Translations under genes and position numbers: made by a program | Part shown: positions 17,157 through 25,541 of the stretch, in pieces | Position numbering within the stretch: the first letter of the stretch is position 1 | How the letters are laid out: each line of letters opens with the position of its first letter | Notes under the pieces: model-generated | What the model was told of the DNA's origin: nothing | Database searches by the model: none | What the model saw: the letters and a program-made list of their open reading frames with translations, nothing else | Assembly: GCF_039521975.1 (NCBI RefSeq) | Contig: NZ_BAAACZ010000009.1 | Coordinates: 1 to 64,000 of the forward strand | Origin: Alkalibacillus silvisoli | Lineage (GTDB): Bacteria; Bacillota; Bacilli; Bacillales; Alkalibacillaceae | DNA length: 64,000 nucleotides | Direction of reading: 5' to 3'

Positions 17157-17512
17157 GTTGGTTTAAAGCGCTTTGATCGAATGCGCCGAAAGGTCTTATG
17201 GCATCTTATGGCATCAAAAGTATAAACATGTACAACGACAAATGGCATAAATAAGGAATGCTTTTAGATGAGTCCCCCAACATTAGACTTAGAACCGCTT
17301 TAAATAAAAAAGTTTTAAAAAAGGGTTTAATCGTAAATAATAATAAAAATGATTTAATTAGTCGTTAATGTAATTAAAAAGTAATATAGATGTAATAACA
17401 TTCCTATAAGTCCATACTGGATAATCTTAAGAATTCTGCTATAATGAAAAAAGCAATTTCATAAATTGAACATATAATATAAACAGAATGAAGACAAACG
17501 GGGGTTCGATTC
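17157..17512. other. AT-rich gap before murC
   Basis: No recognisable gene is present. A tandem repeat of the 10-mer TCTTATGGCA occurs near 17193-17213. A 36-codon frame from ATG 17258 to TAA 17368 looks somewhat protein-like but has no good ribosome-binding site and no family I recognise. A TATAAT hexamer at 17440-17445, with only a weak upstream box, is the likely -10 element for murC. Confidence 0.5.
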
Positions 17513-18808
17513 ATGTCGACTTACCATTTTATTGGAATAAAGGGAACAGGGATGAGTGCTTTAGCACAAATTTTGCATGAGTCTGGGCATGTAGTTCAGG
17601 GCTCTGATATTGAGAAGCACTTTTTTACTGAAGAAGCACTGAGGCAAGAAGGCATTCCTATTTTACCTTTTCAAGTGGATAATATTCAAAAAGACCAAGT
17701 AGTTATAGCAGGAAACGCTTTTAGTGATGACCATGAAGAAATTGTACGTGCAAAAGAAATAGGGGTACCATTGTATCGATATCATGAGTTTTTAGGTGAT
17801 TACTTAAAACAATACACGAGTATTGCTGTAACAGGCGCACATGGTAAAACGTCTACAACTGGATTATTAGCACATACGTTAAGTGAAAATGTACCAACAT
17901 CATACTTAATTGGAGACGGAACTGGCCGGGGACGTTCTGATAGTCAATATTTTGCATTTGAAGCATGTGAATACAGACGCCACTTTTTGGCATATGAATC
18001 GGATTATTGCATAATGACGAATGTAGACTTTGATCATCCCGATTATTTTAAGGATATCAATGACGTGTTTGATGCTTTTCAAGAAATGGCGATGAAAGTT
18101 AAACGAGGCATTATTGCATGTGGTGACGATGAAATGCTTCAACAAATTCAAGCTAAAGTGCCTGTAGTTTATTACGGATTCTCTGAGGAGAATGACTTTC
18201 AAGCTAAAAATATTCAAGAATCTGAAGAAGGTACAACATTTGATGTATTTGTGAGGGGAACTTATTTCGATACTTTCCAAATCCCGACATATGGTAATCA
18301 TAGTGTGTTAAATGCACTAAGTGTGATTGCATTGTGTGATTACGAAAAGTTTTCTTCTGAGGATATTAAGAAGATCTATACGTTTGAAGGGGTTAAACGG
18401 AGGTTTACGGAAACGAAATGGAAAGATGGGCAGATTATTATTGACGATTATGCTCATCACCCAATTGAAATTGATGCGACAATTGATTCAGCTCGTAAAA
18501 AGTACCCGAATAAGAATGTTGTTGCTGTTTTTCAGCCTCATACTTATACGAGAACACGGAAGTTTTTAGATGAGTTTGCAGAAAGCTTATCTAAAGCTGA
18601 TTATGTTTATTTGTGTGATATTTTTGGTTCAGCGCGAGAGAAAGATGGACACTTATCCATTAACGATTTACAACAGAAAGTAGAAGGCTCAGAGCTATTA
18701 CCAGAAAATAAAACAGAAATCTTACAGAACCATAAAGATAGTGTGATTTTATTTATGGGTGCTGGAGATATTCAAAAGTATCAAGAAGCTTTTAAATCGT
18801 TAGCTTAA
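17513..18808 (+). CDS. murC: UDP-N-acetylmuramate--L-alanine ligase MurC
   Basis: The 431-residue protein is the ATP-dependent ligase that adds L-alanine to UDP-MurNAc, the first peptide step in peptidoglycan precursor synthesis, in the cytoplasm. The N-terminal domain has the GIKGTGMSALA Rossmann loop at residues 8-18, the ATP loop GAHGKTST is at 108-115, the central FEACEYRRHF and DHPDYF motifs follow, and IIDDYAHHP marks the C-terminal domain. A GGGGGT site precedes the ATG. It is isolated from other mur genes, as in other Bacilli, and followed by a terminator. Confidence 0.97.
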   Translation: MSTYHFIGIKGTGMSALAQILHESGHVVQGSDIEKHFFTEEALRQEGIPILPFQVDNIQKDQVVIAGNAFSDDHEEIVRAKEIGVPLYRYHEFLGDYLKQYTSIAVTGAHGKTSTTGLLAHTLSENVPTSYLIGDGTGRGRSDSQYFAFEACEYRRHFLAYESDYCIMTNVDFDHPDYFKDINDVFDAFQEMAMKVKRGIIACGDDEMLQQIQAKVPVVYYGFSEENDFQAKNIQESEEGTTFDVFVRGTYFDTFQIPTYGNHSVLNALSVIALCDYEKFSSEDIKKIYTFEGVKRRFTETKWKDGQIIIDDYAHHPIEIDATIDSARKKYPNKNVVAVFQPHTYTRTRKFLDEFAESLSKADYVYLCDIFGSAREKDGHLSINDLQQKVEGSELLPENKTEILQNHKDSVILFMGAGDIQKYQEAFKSLA

Positions 18809-18814
18809 AGTGAA

Positions 18815-18864
18815 ATAGGGCTGTTTTAGTAGTCATAAAAACTAACTAAAATACAGCCCTTTTA
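18815..18864. terminator. Bidirectional terminator between murC and the M29 peptidase gene
   Basis: AGGGCTGTTTTAGT pairs with ACTAAAATACAGCCCT across a short loop, with T and A tracts on the two sides. It lies between convergent stop codons at 18808 and 18898. Confidence 0.8.
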
Positions 18865-18897
18865 ATTTAAATTATAAAGTATTGGCGAATAAAGACT

Positions 18898-20013
18898 TTA
18901 GGATTTCAATTGATCAGCGTTTAGCCCTTCTAGTTCTGGGACGACGAAACGGCCGTCTTTACGAATTAATTCGCCATCAAAGTACATCTCGCCTCCACCA
19001 TAATCCTCACGTTGGATATTAACCATATCCCAATGAATTGAAGAATCATTTCCGTTATAAGCATTTTCATATGCTTGCCCTGGCGTGAAATGGAAGCTAC
19101 CATCAATTTTCTCATCAAATAGAATATCTTTCATTGGATGTTTAATGTAAGGGTTAATTCCAATTGCAAACTCTCCAATATAACGCGCGCCTTCATCTGT
19201 ATCAAATACTTCTTGAATTCTCTCTGGATCATTTGCTTGTGCATCCACAATCTTTCCGTTTTCAAACGTTAATTTGACATTTTCATAGGTGAATCCTTGA
19301 TAAGGTGAAGGGGTATTGTAAGTAATGGTACCATTAACAGATTCACGTACAGGCGCAGTATAAACTTCGCCATCTGGAATATTCATTTCACCAGCACACT
19401 TAATGACAGGGATCTCTTTAATTGAGAAGGTTAAATCAGTTCCAGGTCCAGTAATTTTAACCTCATCTGTTTCCTTCATTTTCTTAACTAGAGCATCCAT
19501 AGCTTTGTTCATTCTTTCATAATCTAGTGTACATACGTTAAAATAGAAATCTTCAAATGCTTCTGTACTCATTTCTGCTAACTGAGCCATTGATTCATTA
19601 GGATAGCGGAGTACACACCATTTTGTTTTGGGAACACGGATTTGACGGTGCACATTCATAATAGTTTGACCGAATAGTTTGTTTTTCTCACTAGGCACAT
19701 CAGATAACTCATTTATGTTATCACCCGAGCGAATCGCTATGTAAGCATCCATGTCTTCCATTACAGTTTTTTCATAATGTTCCCAGGATTTTAGCTGTGT
19801 TTCATTAGCACCTTTTAATAGAGTACGCATAATTTTAGGGTCTTTTAATTCAACGAAAGGATGTCCACCAGCTTCGTATGCTTTTTCAACAATAGCTGAT
19901 ACTAATTCTCGCTTAAGACCTGTATTTTCAATTAGAAGCTTTTCCCCTTTTTGAAGTTTAACTGAATAATTAACTAGTAAGTCTGCTAATTTATTAATTC
20001 TTGGATCACGCAT
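18898..20013 (-). CDS. ampS: M29-family aminopeptidase (AmpS-like)
   Basis: A 371-residue cytosolic metallo-aminopeptidase of the M29 (AmpS/PepS/thermophilic aminopeptidase) family. Characteristic segments are TGPGTDLTFSI near residues 191-201, GEMNIPDGEVYTAP near 212-225, and the C-terminal HFTPGQAYENAYNGNDSSIHWDMV metal-site region. These carry the Glu, His, Tyr and Asp ligands of the two-metal centre. The ATG has GAGGAAT upstream on the minus strand. It lies alone between murC and the divergent ytxG. Confidence 0.92.
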   Translation of the reverse strand: MRDPRINKLADLLVNYSVKLQKGEKLLIENTGLKRELVSAIVEKAYEAGGHPFVELKDPKIMRTLLKGANETQLKSWEHYEKTVMEDMDAYIAIRSGDNINELSDVPSEKNKLFGQTIMNVHRQIRVPKTKWCVLRYPNESMAQLAEMSTEAFEDFYFNVCTLDYERMNKAMDALVKKMKETDEVKITGPGTDLTFSIKEIPVIKCAGEMNIPDGEVYTAPVRESVNGTITYNTPSPYQGFTYENVKLTFENGKIVDAQANDPERIQEVFDTDEGARYIGEFAIGINPYIKHPMKDILFDEKIDGSFHFTPGQAYENAYNGNDSSIHWDMVNIQREDYGGGEMYFDGELIRKDGRFVVPELEGLNADQLKS

Positions 20014-20159
20014 TTTATTCCTCCTCTATTTATACAGTGGCATATATCTTATGTTACCATTATACTGAAATAAGGAGTTAAATTCACTAATTAGTTTGAC
20101 AAGAATAAAATCGGGGTATAGATTTATTATAAGTAAGAAGCGGAAGGAGATGAATGTAG

Positions 20160-20576
20160 TTGAATCTATTACATATTGCCGCACTGATTGCTGCGGTTGC
20201 TTTTGCAGTAGGATTTATTATTTTAGTTGTTTATATTTCAGGCACATTAAAATCAGTCAGACGAACCTTAGATCATGTAGCTAATACAGTTGAGGGTTTT
20301 GAAAGTCAAATGGAAGGTGTAACAAAAGAAACTGAATTATTATTGAATAAAACGAATCGATTAGCTGAAGATATTACAGGAAAAACCGAGAAGATGGATG
20401 TTTTATTTGATGGTATTAAAGGAATAGGATATACTGTAACCCAATTTAATGACTCGTTACAAAAGTTATCAGACGAATTAAATGAACAAGCTAATGAACA
20501 TGCTGCTCAAACTTCTCAAACGATTAAGTGGGGAGAGGCTGCTATTCATTTGTGGAAAAAATATAAGGAAAAGTAA
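20160..20576 (+). CDS. ytxG: DUF948 membrane protein (YtxG)
   Basis: A 138-residue protein with one N-terminal membrane segment (about residues 5-27, IAALIAAVAFAVGFIILVVYI) and a long helical region likely to form a coiled coil. This is the DUF948 layout. It is usually linked to the general stress regulon and sits with ytxH and ytxJ. The start is TTG at 20160 with GAAGGAG about 11 bp upstream. An ATG at 20151 is in another frame and was rejected. ytxH follows 24 bp later. Confidence 0.85.
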   Translation: MNLLHIAALIAAVAFAVGFIILVVYISGTLKSVRRTLDHVANTVEGFESQMEGVTKETELLLNKTNRLAEDITGKTEKMDVLFDGIKGIGYTVTQFNDSLQKLSDELNEQANEHAAQTSQTIKWGEAAIHLWKKYKEK

Positions 20577-20600
20577 AATAGGGATTAAGGAGGAATTGAA

Positions 20601-20993
20601 ATGAGTGAAGAAAAACAAAAGACAGAAGAAAACATTAATAGTAAAGACTTTATGATCGGTACATTAATTGGTGGTATTGTCGGAGCTTCAGTTGCCTTAC
20701 TATTTGCTCCTAAATCGGGTAAGGAATTACGTCATGATATTAACACAGGTGCTCAACAAGTAAGAGAACGTGCTGATGAGTGGAAAGAAGTAGCTTATGA
20801 GAAAGGAACTGAGTTTTCTGATCGATTCAAAGATACTAAAGAACAATTACAAGATAAGGTTAATGATTTGAAACATCAGGCACTTAGTGAAGGTGAAGAT
20901 GTTGCTCAAGATATTGCCGATGCAATAGAAGAAGCTACAGAAGAGTTAGAACGTCAAGAAGCTGATGAATTATATGAACGTTCTCAACAATAA
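20601..20993 (+). CDS. ytxH: YtxH-domain stress protein
   Basis: A 130-residue protein with the YtxH domain: a short glycine-rich hydrophobic helix (FMIGTLIGGIVGASVALLFAPKSGKELR, about 17-44, given here as 20-residue core GTLIGGIVGASVALLFAPKS) followed by a long amphipathic acidic helix. It is probably anchored or peripheral at the membrane. In B. subtilis ytxGHJ form a general stress operon; I did not identify a sigma-B promoter here. AAGGAGG precedes the ATG, and a terminator follows. Confidence 0.88.
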   Translation: MSEEKQKTEENINSKDFMIGTLIGGIVGASVALLFAPKSGKELRHDINTGAQQVRERADEWKEVAYEKGTEFSDRFKDTKEQLQDKVNDLKHQALSEGEDVAQDIADAIEEATEELERQEADELYERSQQ

Positions 20994-21030
20994 TTAGAGC
21001 GCTTTATTTTTATAAATCAAGTAGATTAAC

Positions 21031-21067
21031 TTAAGGGTTGTTAGTTGACAAACTAGCGACCCTTTTA
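21031..21067 (+). terminator. Terminator after ytxH
   Basis: AAGGGTTGTTAGTT pairs with AACTAGCGACCCTT (two G-T pairs) and is followed by TTTTAT. It separates ytxGH from ytxJ, which would then need its own promoter or depend on read-through. Confidence 0.7.
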
Positions 21068-21108
21068 TACTTTTAACATATGATCCATAGAATGAGGAGG
21101 CACTATAA

Positions 21109-21429
21109 ATGTCAGTAAAACAAATTACAGCACAAGATGAATTAAAGTCAATTCTAGAACAAGATGAGGCATTACTGCTTAAGCATAGTTTAACTTGCCC
21201 AATTAGTGGTGATGCGAAAACCCAATTTGAGAAATTCACTAGTCAAACCGATTTACCCGCTTATATTATCCATATTCAAGAAAATCGTGATTTATCAAAC
21301 CTAGTAGCCGACCATTTTGACATTAAACATGAATCACCACAAGCCTTTTATATTAAAAATGGTGAAGTTAAGTTCCATGCTTCTCATTTTGATATTACAA
21401 CTAAAAAACTAGAAGAAGTCACACAGTAA
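21109..21429 (+). CDS. brxC: Monothiol bacilliredoxin BrxC (YtxJ)
   Basis: A 106-residue thioredoxin-fold protein with the motif TCPIS near residue 29, in which the second cysteine of a usual CxxC is replaced by serine. YtxJ/BrxC proteins act in redox control with bacillithiol, probably removing bacillithiol from proteins. The cis-proline region (HESPQAFYIKNG) is visible at about 79-90. GAGGAGG precedes the ATG. A hairpin separates it from the convergent mntR. Confidence 0.9.
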   Translation: MSVKQITAQDELKSILEQDEALLLKHSLTCPISGDAKTQFEKFTSQTDLPAYIIHIQENRDLSNLVADHFDIKHESPQAFYIKNGEVKFHASHFDITTKKLEEVTQ

Positions 21430-21431
21430 AC

Positions 21432-21463
21432 TAATCCCCCAATAAGATTTCTTATTGGGGGAT
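21432..21463. terminator. Hairpin between brxC and mntR
   Basis: AATCCCCCAATAAG and its exact complement surround a 4-nt loop between convergent genes. T-rich sequence lies a few bases beyond it on the plus strand. It probably terminates one or both transcripts. Confidence 0.75.
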
Positions 21464-21466
21464 TGG

Positions 21467-21892
21467 CTATTTTTTATTACTGTTTCGTTTTTGAATGTCT
21501 TGTAATGTTTTAAGTCGGTCTGGGTCTTCTTGGAAGTACTCAACAAGGTCACCAATTCGAAAGATGCTATCCCAACTTAAATGATGCTCAATTCCTTCTA
21601 CTTCTTCATAAATACTATGTTCTTCAGTACCGATAATTTCAAGAAATTGCTCTAGTAGTTCGTGTCGATACACTAAACGCTTTCCGATTTTAGTTCCTTT
21701 ATCAGTTAGGACTAATCCTCGGTATTTTTCATAGTGTAGATAGTCGCTTTCGTCTAATTTTTTAACCATTTTAGTTACTGAAGAGGGATGTACAGATAAG
21801 CGTTCTGCTATATCTGAAGCTCTTGCATAGCCTTTTTGGTCAATGAGTATGTATATTTGTTCAATATAATCTTCCATACTAGGAGTTGGCAT
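21467..21892 (-). CDS. mntR: Manganese-responsive transcriptional regulator MntR
   Basis: The protein is a DtxR-family repressor of 141 to 142 residues, the usual MntR length, that senses Mn(II) and represses manganese uptake genes. The N-terminal winged helix (YARASDIAERLSVHPSSVTK) binds DNA. Metal ligands D8 and E11 in EDYIEQ, the histidine in YRHELLEQFL and the EEVEGIEHHL cluster are present. The start is placed at ATG 21892, which has GGAGGT 6 bp upstream; a longer frame beginning at 21910 would overlap that site. No manganese transporter gene is in the window. Confidence 0.92.
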   Translation of the reverse strand: MPTPSMEDYIEQIYILIDQKGYARASDIAERLSVHPSSVTKMVKKLDESDYLHYEKYRGLVLTDKGTKIGKRLVYRHELLEQFLEIIGTEEHSIYEEVEGIEHHLSWDSIFRIGDLVEYFQEDPDRLKTLQDIQKRNSNKK

Positions 21893-21939
21893 AGTGTACC
21901 TCCAAAACAATTGTTCAATATATATTATTTTAGCAAATA

Positions 21940-21985
21940 ATAGCCGATAGCAAAAGGTTTTTCACAAGATGCTATCGGCTAGAAA
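21940..21985 (-). terminator. Putative terminator after the FtsA-like gene
   Basis: TAGCCGATAGC and its complement form an 11-bp perfect stem with a long loop just past the minus-strand stop codon at 21990. The downstream tract on the minus strand is AT-rich, not a pure T run, so its strength is uncertain. Confidence 0.55.
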
Positions 21986-21989
21986 ATGG

Positions 21990-24143
21990 TTATTCATTAT
22001 GAGTAAAAGACTCGACCCATTCAATATATAATTGATCCCCATCAAAGATTGGCTCAGAAAAGCCTACTTGCTCGTTGTTTCGATAAAGCTTGAAACCCTT
22101 ACCTTTCAGTTCAGACAGATCGATTTCAACAAATCGAAATAAATCCTGGAATATGAATTGTTCAGTTTGTTGCTCTTTAATCTCAACTAAGTCATCAGGA
22201 TAAATGAATGAACCTTCATCAATCACTTGGTTATTACGTATAATCGTTAATTCGTTAGAAGTTAAGTCAATCGGTTGTTCATTGTAATAGACGGTTACCT
22301 TTGAATTAGACCTTAAATCGAAGCGGTTTAATAACTCAAGTGCTGATATAGAATCAGTTAGGGTAAAATTAATACGGTCATCGTCATGGACGATATCTGA
22401 CATTGAAACGTCATGCCCATTGAGTTGTAGGGAAATCATCTTTTTTTCAACAAGTAGCGATTTTCCATTTAAAGTGATTTCAAAAGGTTTGTTCTTATTG
22501 AAAATATTTGGACTTACATATTTCTTTAATACATCCTCTACAGTAAGGTTGGACTTCCATTCGAGAGAATCACCATCATTGATATGTTCAAATGGCGTCC
22601 GATCAATTCCGTTAAGTGTAAGTTTGGGTGCAATGTGGATTGTTTCTTCATTTAGAATGACCGTTTGATTTTCTAGTGTTCCGATTATATCTTCTATGGT
22701 GTATTGATGTGTTTTACCATCTTCACCTTTAATGACGTTAATTTCATCCCCGTGAGAAATATAGTCTTGAATAGAAGCTAATTGACCATTTATTTCAATC
22801 TTAGGTGGTTGGCCAAAAGAGCCAGGTAAAGTGATTTGTTTAGTGTTAAAAGTAATAACTTGTCCGATACCTGGTTTGCCATATAATTTTTTTACATCTA
22901 AACCAGCTGCTAATAAACAATCACCAATGGTTAATTGTTTAACATCAAACAATCTAACCATCCGTCCGTTAACTGTAACGCTAATGTAGTGTACAGGACT
23001 TTTTTGAGCTGCTATAGCAATTCCAATTGGTGTCACAAACTCCGGACTACTCGGCAAGTGTTCTTGTCCTTTCAACCCTTTAATAGCATCGATTCCTCTA
23101 ACAGCTACACGATTGTTTGGTAGTTGAAGTTTTTCTGCAATATGTTCAGTTAACTTAGGTGTTAAGCTTCCACCACCAACTAACATAACAGCTTGAGGTG
23201 CTTCTTTGTTTAGGGCAATGATTTGATGACAAATCTCTTTTGCCAGTGCTGAGGTGGCATCGTTTAAATCAGTCGTTACATGATCATAAGGCAATTCAGA
23301 TTTAAAGCCTAAAATGTCCTCAATCTCCATAACACTTTCTTCTACTAATTGCCTTTTTGCTTCTTCAGCTTGGTGAAAATCGAGTAAATATTGCTGACTT
23401 ATGGCTTCTGTAATTTCATCACCAGCTTTTGATACCATTCCATAAGCTACTACGGTCCCTTCTTTGGTGATTGCAATATCACTCGTTCCTGCTCCGATAT
23501 CTATTAAAGCGACATTTAACTTTCTCATTGATTGTGGAATTAGAACTTGAATGGCAGCGATCGGTTCAAGGGTTAAGGCTTCCATTTCAAGATTGGCCCT
23601 ATGTAAAGCTGATATAAGTGATTCAACAACCACTTTTGGTAGGAAAGTGGCAATAATGTCTACAGTTGCCTCATCTCCTTGTTGATCGATCAAAGAGCCA
23701 ATTTCATGGTCATCCAAGTAGTAATGTAATACTGAATAACCAACACAATAATATTGTGTACTAGAAGTTTCTTGTTCTTTTTCTGCTAATTGATATTGTG
23801 CTTGTTGAACGGCAGTTAACTCCATGTGAAAAATATCGTCATGGGTCATTAAAGGTTGCTCTGAAATGTTAATTTTAATGGTACTTTTTTTAGTTTTTAA
23901 AGCACGGCCTGCTGCTGCAACACAGACTTTTGTTAGTGGCCCGTGTTTGGACTCTAATAGGTCTTTAACCTCTTTAATGACATCTGATACAGCCATTATG
24001 TTATGTATTTGGCCATCAACCATAGACCGCTCTTTATGTTCTCTTGTAACCATATCAATTACACGGTAAACTTCATCTTCTTTATGTAATATAATTCCGA
24101 CGACACTTCGAGTTCCAATATCTAATGCAAATAATTTATTCAT
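21990..24143 (-). CDS. FtsA-like ATPase with C-terminal NG-GD repeats
   Basis: A protein of about 717 residues. The first 380 have the FtsA/PilM/actin-like ATPase fold: phosphate-1 motif LDIGTRSVVG at 7-16, phosphate-2 DIGAGTSDIAI at 215-225 and adenosine motif VGGGS at 322-326. The last 330 residues hold about five repeats of the form NG-x(n)-GD, at roughly 440-465, 510-530, 565-585, 640-665 and 690-715, suggesting small beta-grasp or SLBB-like modules. No amphipathic C-terminal membrane helix of normal FtsA is seen, and FtsA is only about 420 residues. ATG 24143 is chosen because GAGGTG lies 7 bp upstream. It is divergent from aroA. Function unknown; cell division or pilus-type assembly are guesses from fold. 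Confidence 0.82.
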   Translation of the reverse strand: MNKLFALDIGTRSVVGIILHKEDEVYRVIDMVTREHKERSMVDGQIHNIMAVSDVIKEVKDLLESKHGPLTKVCVAAAGRALKTKKSTIKINISEQPLMTHDDIFHMELTAVQQAQYQLAEKEQETSSTQYYCVGYSVLHYYLDDHEIGSLIDQQGDEATVDIIATFLPKVVVESLISALHRANLEMEALTLEPIAAIQVLIPQSMRKLNVALIDIGAGTSDIAITKEGTVVAYGMVSKAGDEITEAISQQYLLDFHQAEEAKRQLVEESVMEIEDILGFKSELPYDHVTTDLNDATSALAKEICHQIIALNKEAPQAVMLVGGGSLTPKLTEHIAEKLQLPNNRVAVRGIDAIKGLKGQEHLPSSPEFVTPIGIAIAAQKSPVHYISVTVNGRMVRLFDVKQLTIGDCLLAAGLDVKKLYGKPGIGQVITFNTKQITLPGSFGQPPKIEINGQLASIQDYISHGDEINVIKGEDGKTHQYTIEDIIGTLENQTVILNEETIHIAPKLTLNGIDRTPFEHINDGDSLEWKSNLTVEDVLKKYVSPNIFNKNKPFEITLNGKSLLVEKKMISLQLNGHDVSMSDIVHDDDRINFTLTDSISALELLNRFDLRSNSKVTVYYNEQPIDLTSNELTIIRNNQVIDEGSFIYPDDLVEIKEQQTEQFIFQDLFRFVEIDLSELKGKGFKLYRNNEQVGFSEPIFDGDQLYIEWVESFTHNE

Positions 24144-24330
24144 AACTGTCACCTCAATTTAGATATCATAGGAGCGACTTAATGACAAGACCATAGTGGT
24201 TCGATATAATATTTATAGATGAGCTACATTAAAGGATTAAATTTAGCGAAATATGTATAAAAATAAAACTTAATTAAGGATAATGTACCATAAATAGGTG
24301 GCAATATAAACAAATTTGGAGGTTTGTATA

Positions 24331-25410
24331 ATGAGTAATCATTTAGATCAATTACGAGATGAGTTAGATCAAGTTAATATAAAGATTCTAGATTTAATTA
24401 ATGAACGCGGACGTTTAGTTAAAGAAATTGGTGATATAAAAAAATCACAAGGTATGAAAGCATATGATCCAGTTAGAGAAAGGGAAATGTTAGATCATAT
24501 TATTGACCAGCACCAAGGACCTTTTGAGTATGCAACTGTCAAGCACATATTTAAAGAGATTTTCAAAGCTGCTAAGGAGTTGCAAGAAGGTGATTACCGT
24601 GAAACATTACTCGTTTCAAGAAAGAAAAAGCCGTCTGATACAATCATATCTGTCGGAGATATTTCTGTAGGAAATGGTGAAAATCAGTTTATTATGGGAC
24701 CATGCTCGGTAGAATCACAAGAACAAGTAAATACAGTGGCTAAAGCGGTTAAGCAGCAAGGTGTAAATATATTAAGAGGGGGTGCTTTCAAACCACGTAC
24801 ATCTCCTTATGATTTCCAAGGATTAGGCGAAGAAGGATTAAAGATGTTGCGTCATGCAGGAGACCAATATGGATTAAAGGTAGTTAGTGAAATAACCAAC
24901 CCGAAAGATATTGAACTGGGGACGAAACATTTAGACATCATTCAGATTGGTGCACGTAATATGCAAAACTTTGATTTATTAAAAGAAGCCGGTAAATCAA
25001 ATAAACCTATCTTGTTAAAACGTGGCTTAGCTGCTACTATTAATGAGTTTATGAACGCAGCTGAATATGTCGTAACTCAAGGGAATAGTAACTTAATCTT
25101 ATGCGAGAGAGGAATACGTACGTATGAAACGGCAACACGTAATACATTAGATATTACGGCTGTTCCTATTTTAAAACAGGAAACCCATCTACCAGTTATG
25201 GTTGATGTTACACACTCTACAGGTCGAAGGGACTTATTATTACCAGCTGCAAAAGCAGCTATTGCTGTAGGGGCTGACGGAATTATGGCAGAGGTGCATC
25301 CAGACCCTGCAGTTGCTTTGTCAGATTCCCAACAACAGATGGATATACCAACATTTGAACACTTTATGGAGCAATTAAAACAACCTCATGCTGTGGTTAA
25401 TAATGGATAA
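24331..25410 (+). CDS. aroA: Bifunctional chorismate mutase / DAHP synthase
   Basis: A 359-residue fusion of an AroQ-type chorismate mutase (residues 1-90, LDQLRDELDQVNIKILDLIN) and a type I beta DAHP synthase (about 100-355). The synthase joins phosphoenolpyruvate and erythrose 4-phosphate at the first step of aromatic biosynthesis. The mutase part serves as the feedback sensor for chorismate or prephenate in B. subtilis. GPCSVES, LRGGAFKPRTSPY and the metal-site HPDPAVALSD are visible. The ATG at 24331 has TTGGAGGT upstream; a longer TTG start at 24316 would lie in that site. It precedes ccpA as in B. subtilis. Confidence 0.96.
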   Translation: MSNHLDQLRDELDQVNIKILDLINERGRLVKEIGDIKKSQGMKAYDPVREREMLDHIIDQHQGPFEYATVKHIFKEIFKAAKELQEGDYRETLLVSRKKKPSDTIISVGDISVGNGENQFIMGPCSVESQEQVNTVAKAVKQQGVNILRGGAFKPRTSPYDFQGLGEEGLKMLRHAGDQYGLKVVSEITNPKDIELGTKHLDIIQIGARNMQNFDLLKEAGKSNKPILLKRGLAATINEFMNAAEYVVTQGNSNLILCERGIRTYETATRNTLDITAVPILKQETHLPVMVDVTHSTGRRDLLLPAAKAAIAVGADGIMAEVHPDPAVALSDSQQQMDIPTFEHFMEQLKQPHAVVNNG

Positions 25411-25490
25411 ATGTCGTGATGCCTATTGCGACACATAAAAAAAAGGCTTATGCTTACAATATTAAAAATAAGTGTTCTGTAAGTGATTCA

Positions 25491-25505
25491 GGACTTTAAC
25501 AGAGC
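25491..25505 (+). repeat. Orphan right end of the MITE family
   Basis: GGACTTTAACAGAGC is identical over 15 nt to the right terminus of the MITE at 46580-46594. No matching left end or internal module is obvious in this 130-bp aroA-ccpA gap. It is a likely relic, though a match this short could be chance. Confidence 0.4.
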
Positions 25506-25541
25506 GGATAAATTAAGCAGTGTATAAGGAGTCGTTAAATC

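Noticed and set aside
17161..17180. Palindromic AAAGCGCTTT resembling a cre site
   Set aside because: It lacks the flanking TG and CA bases of the cre consensus and is over 300 bp from murC.
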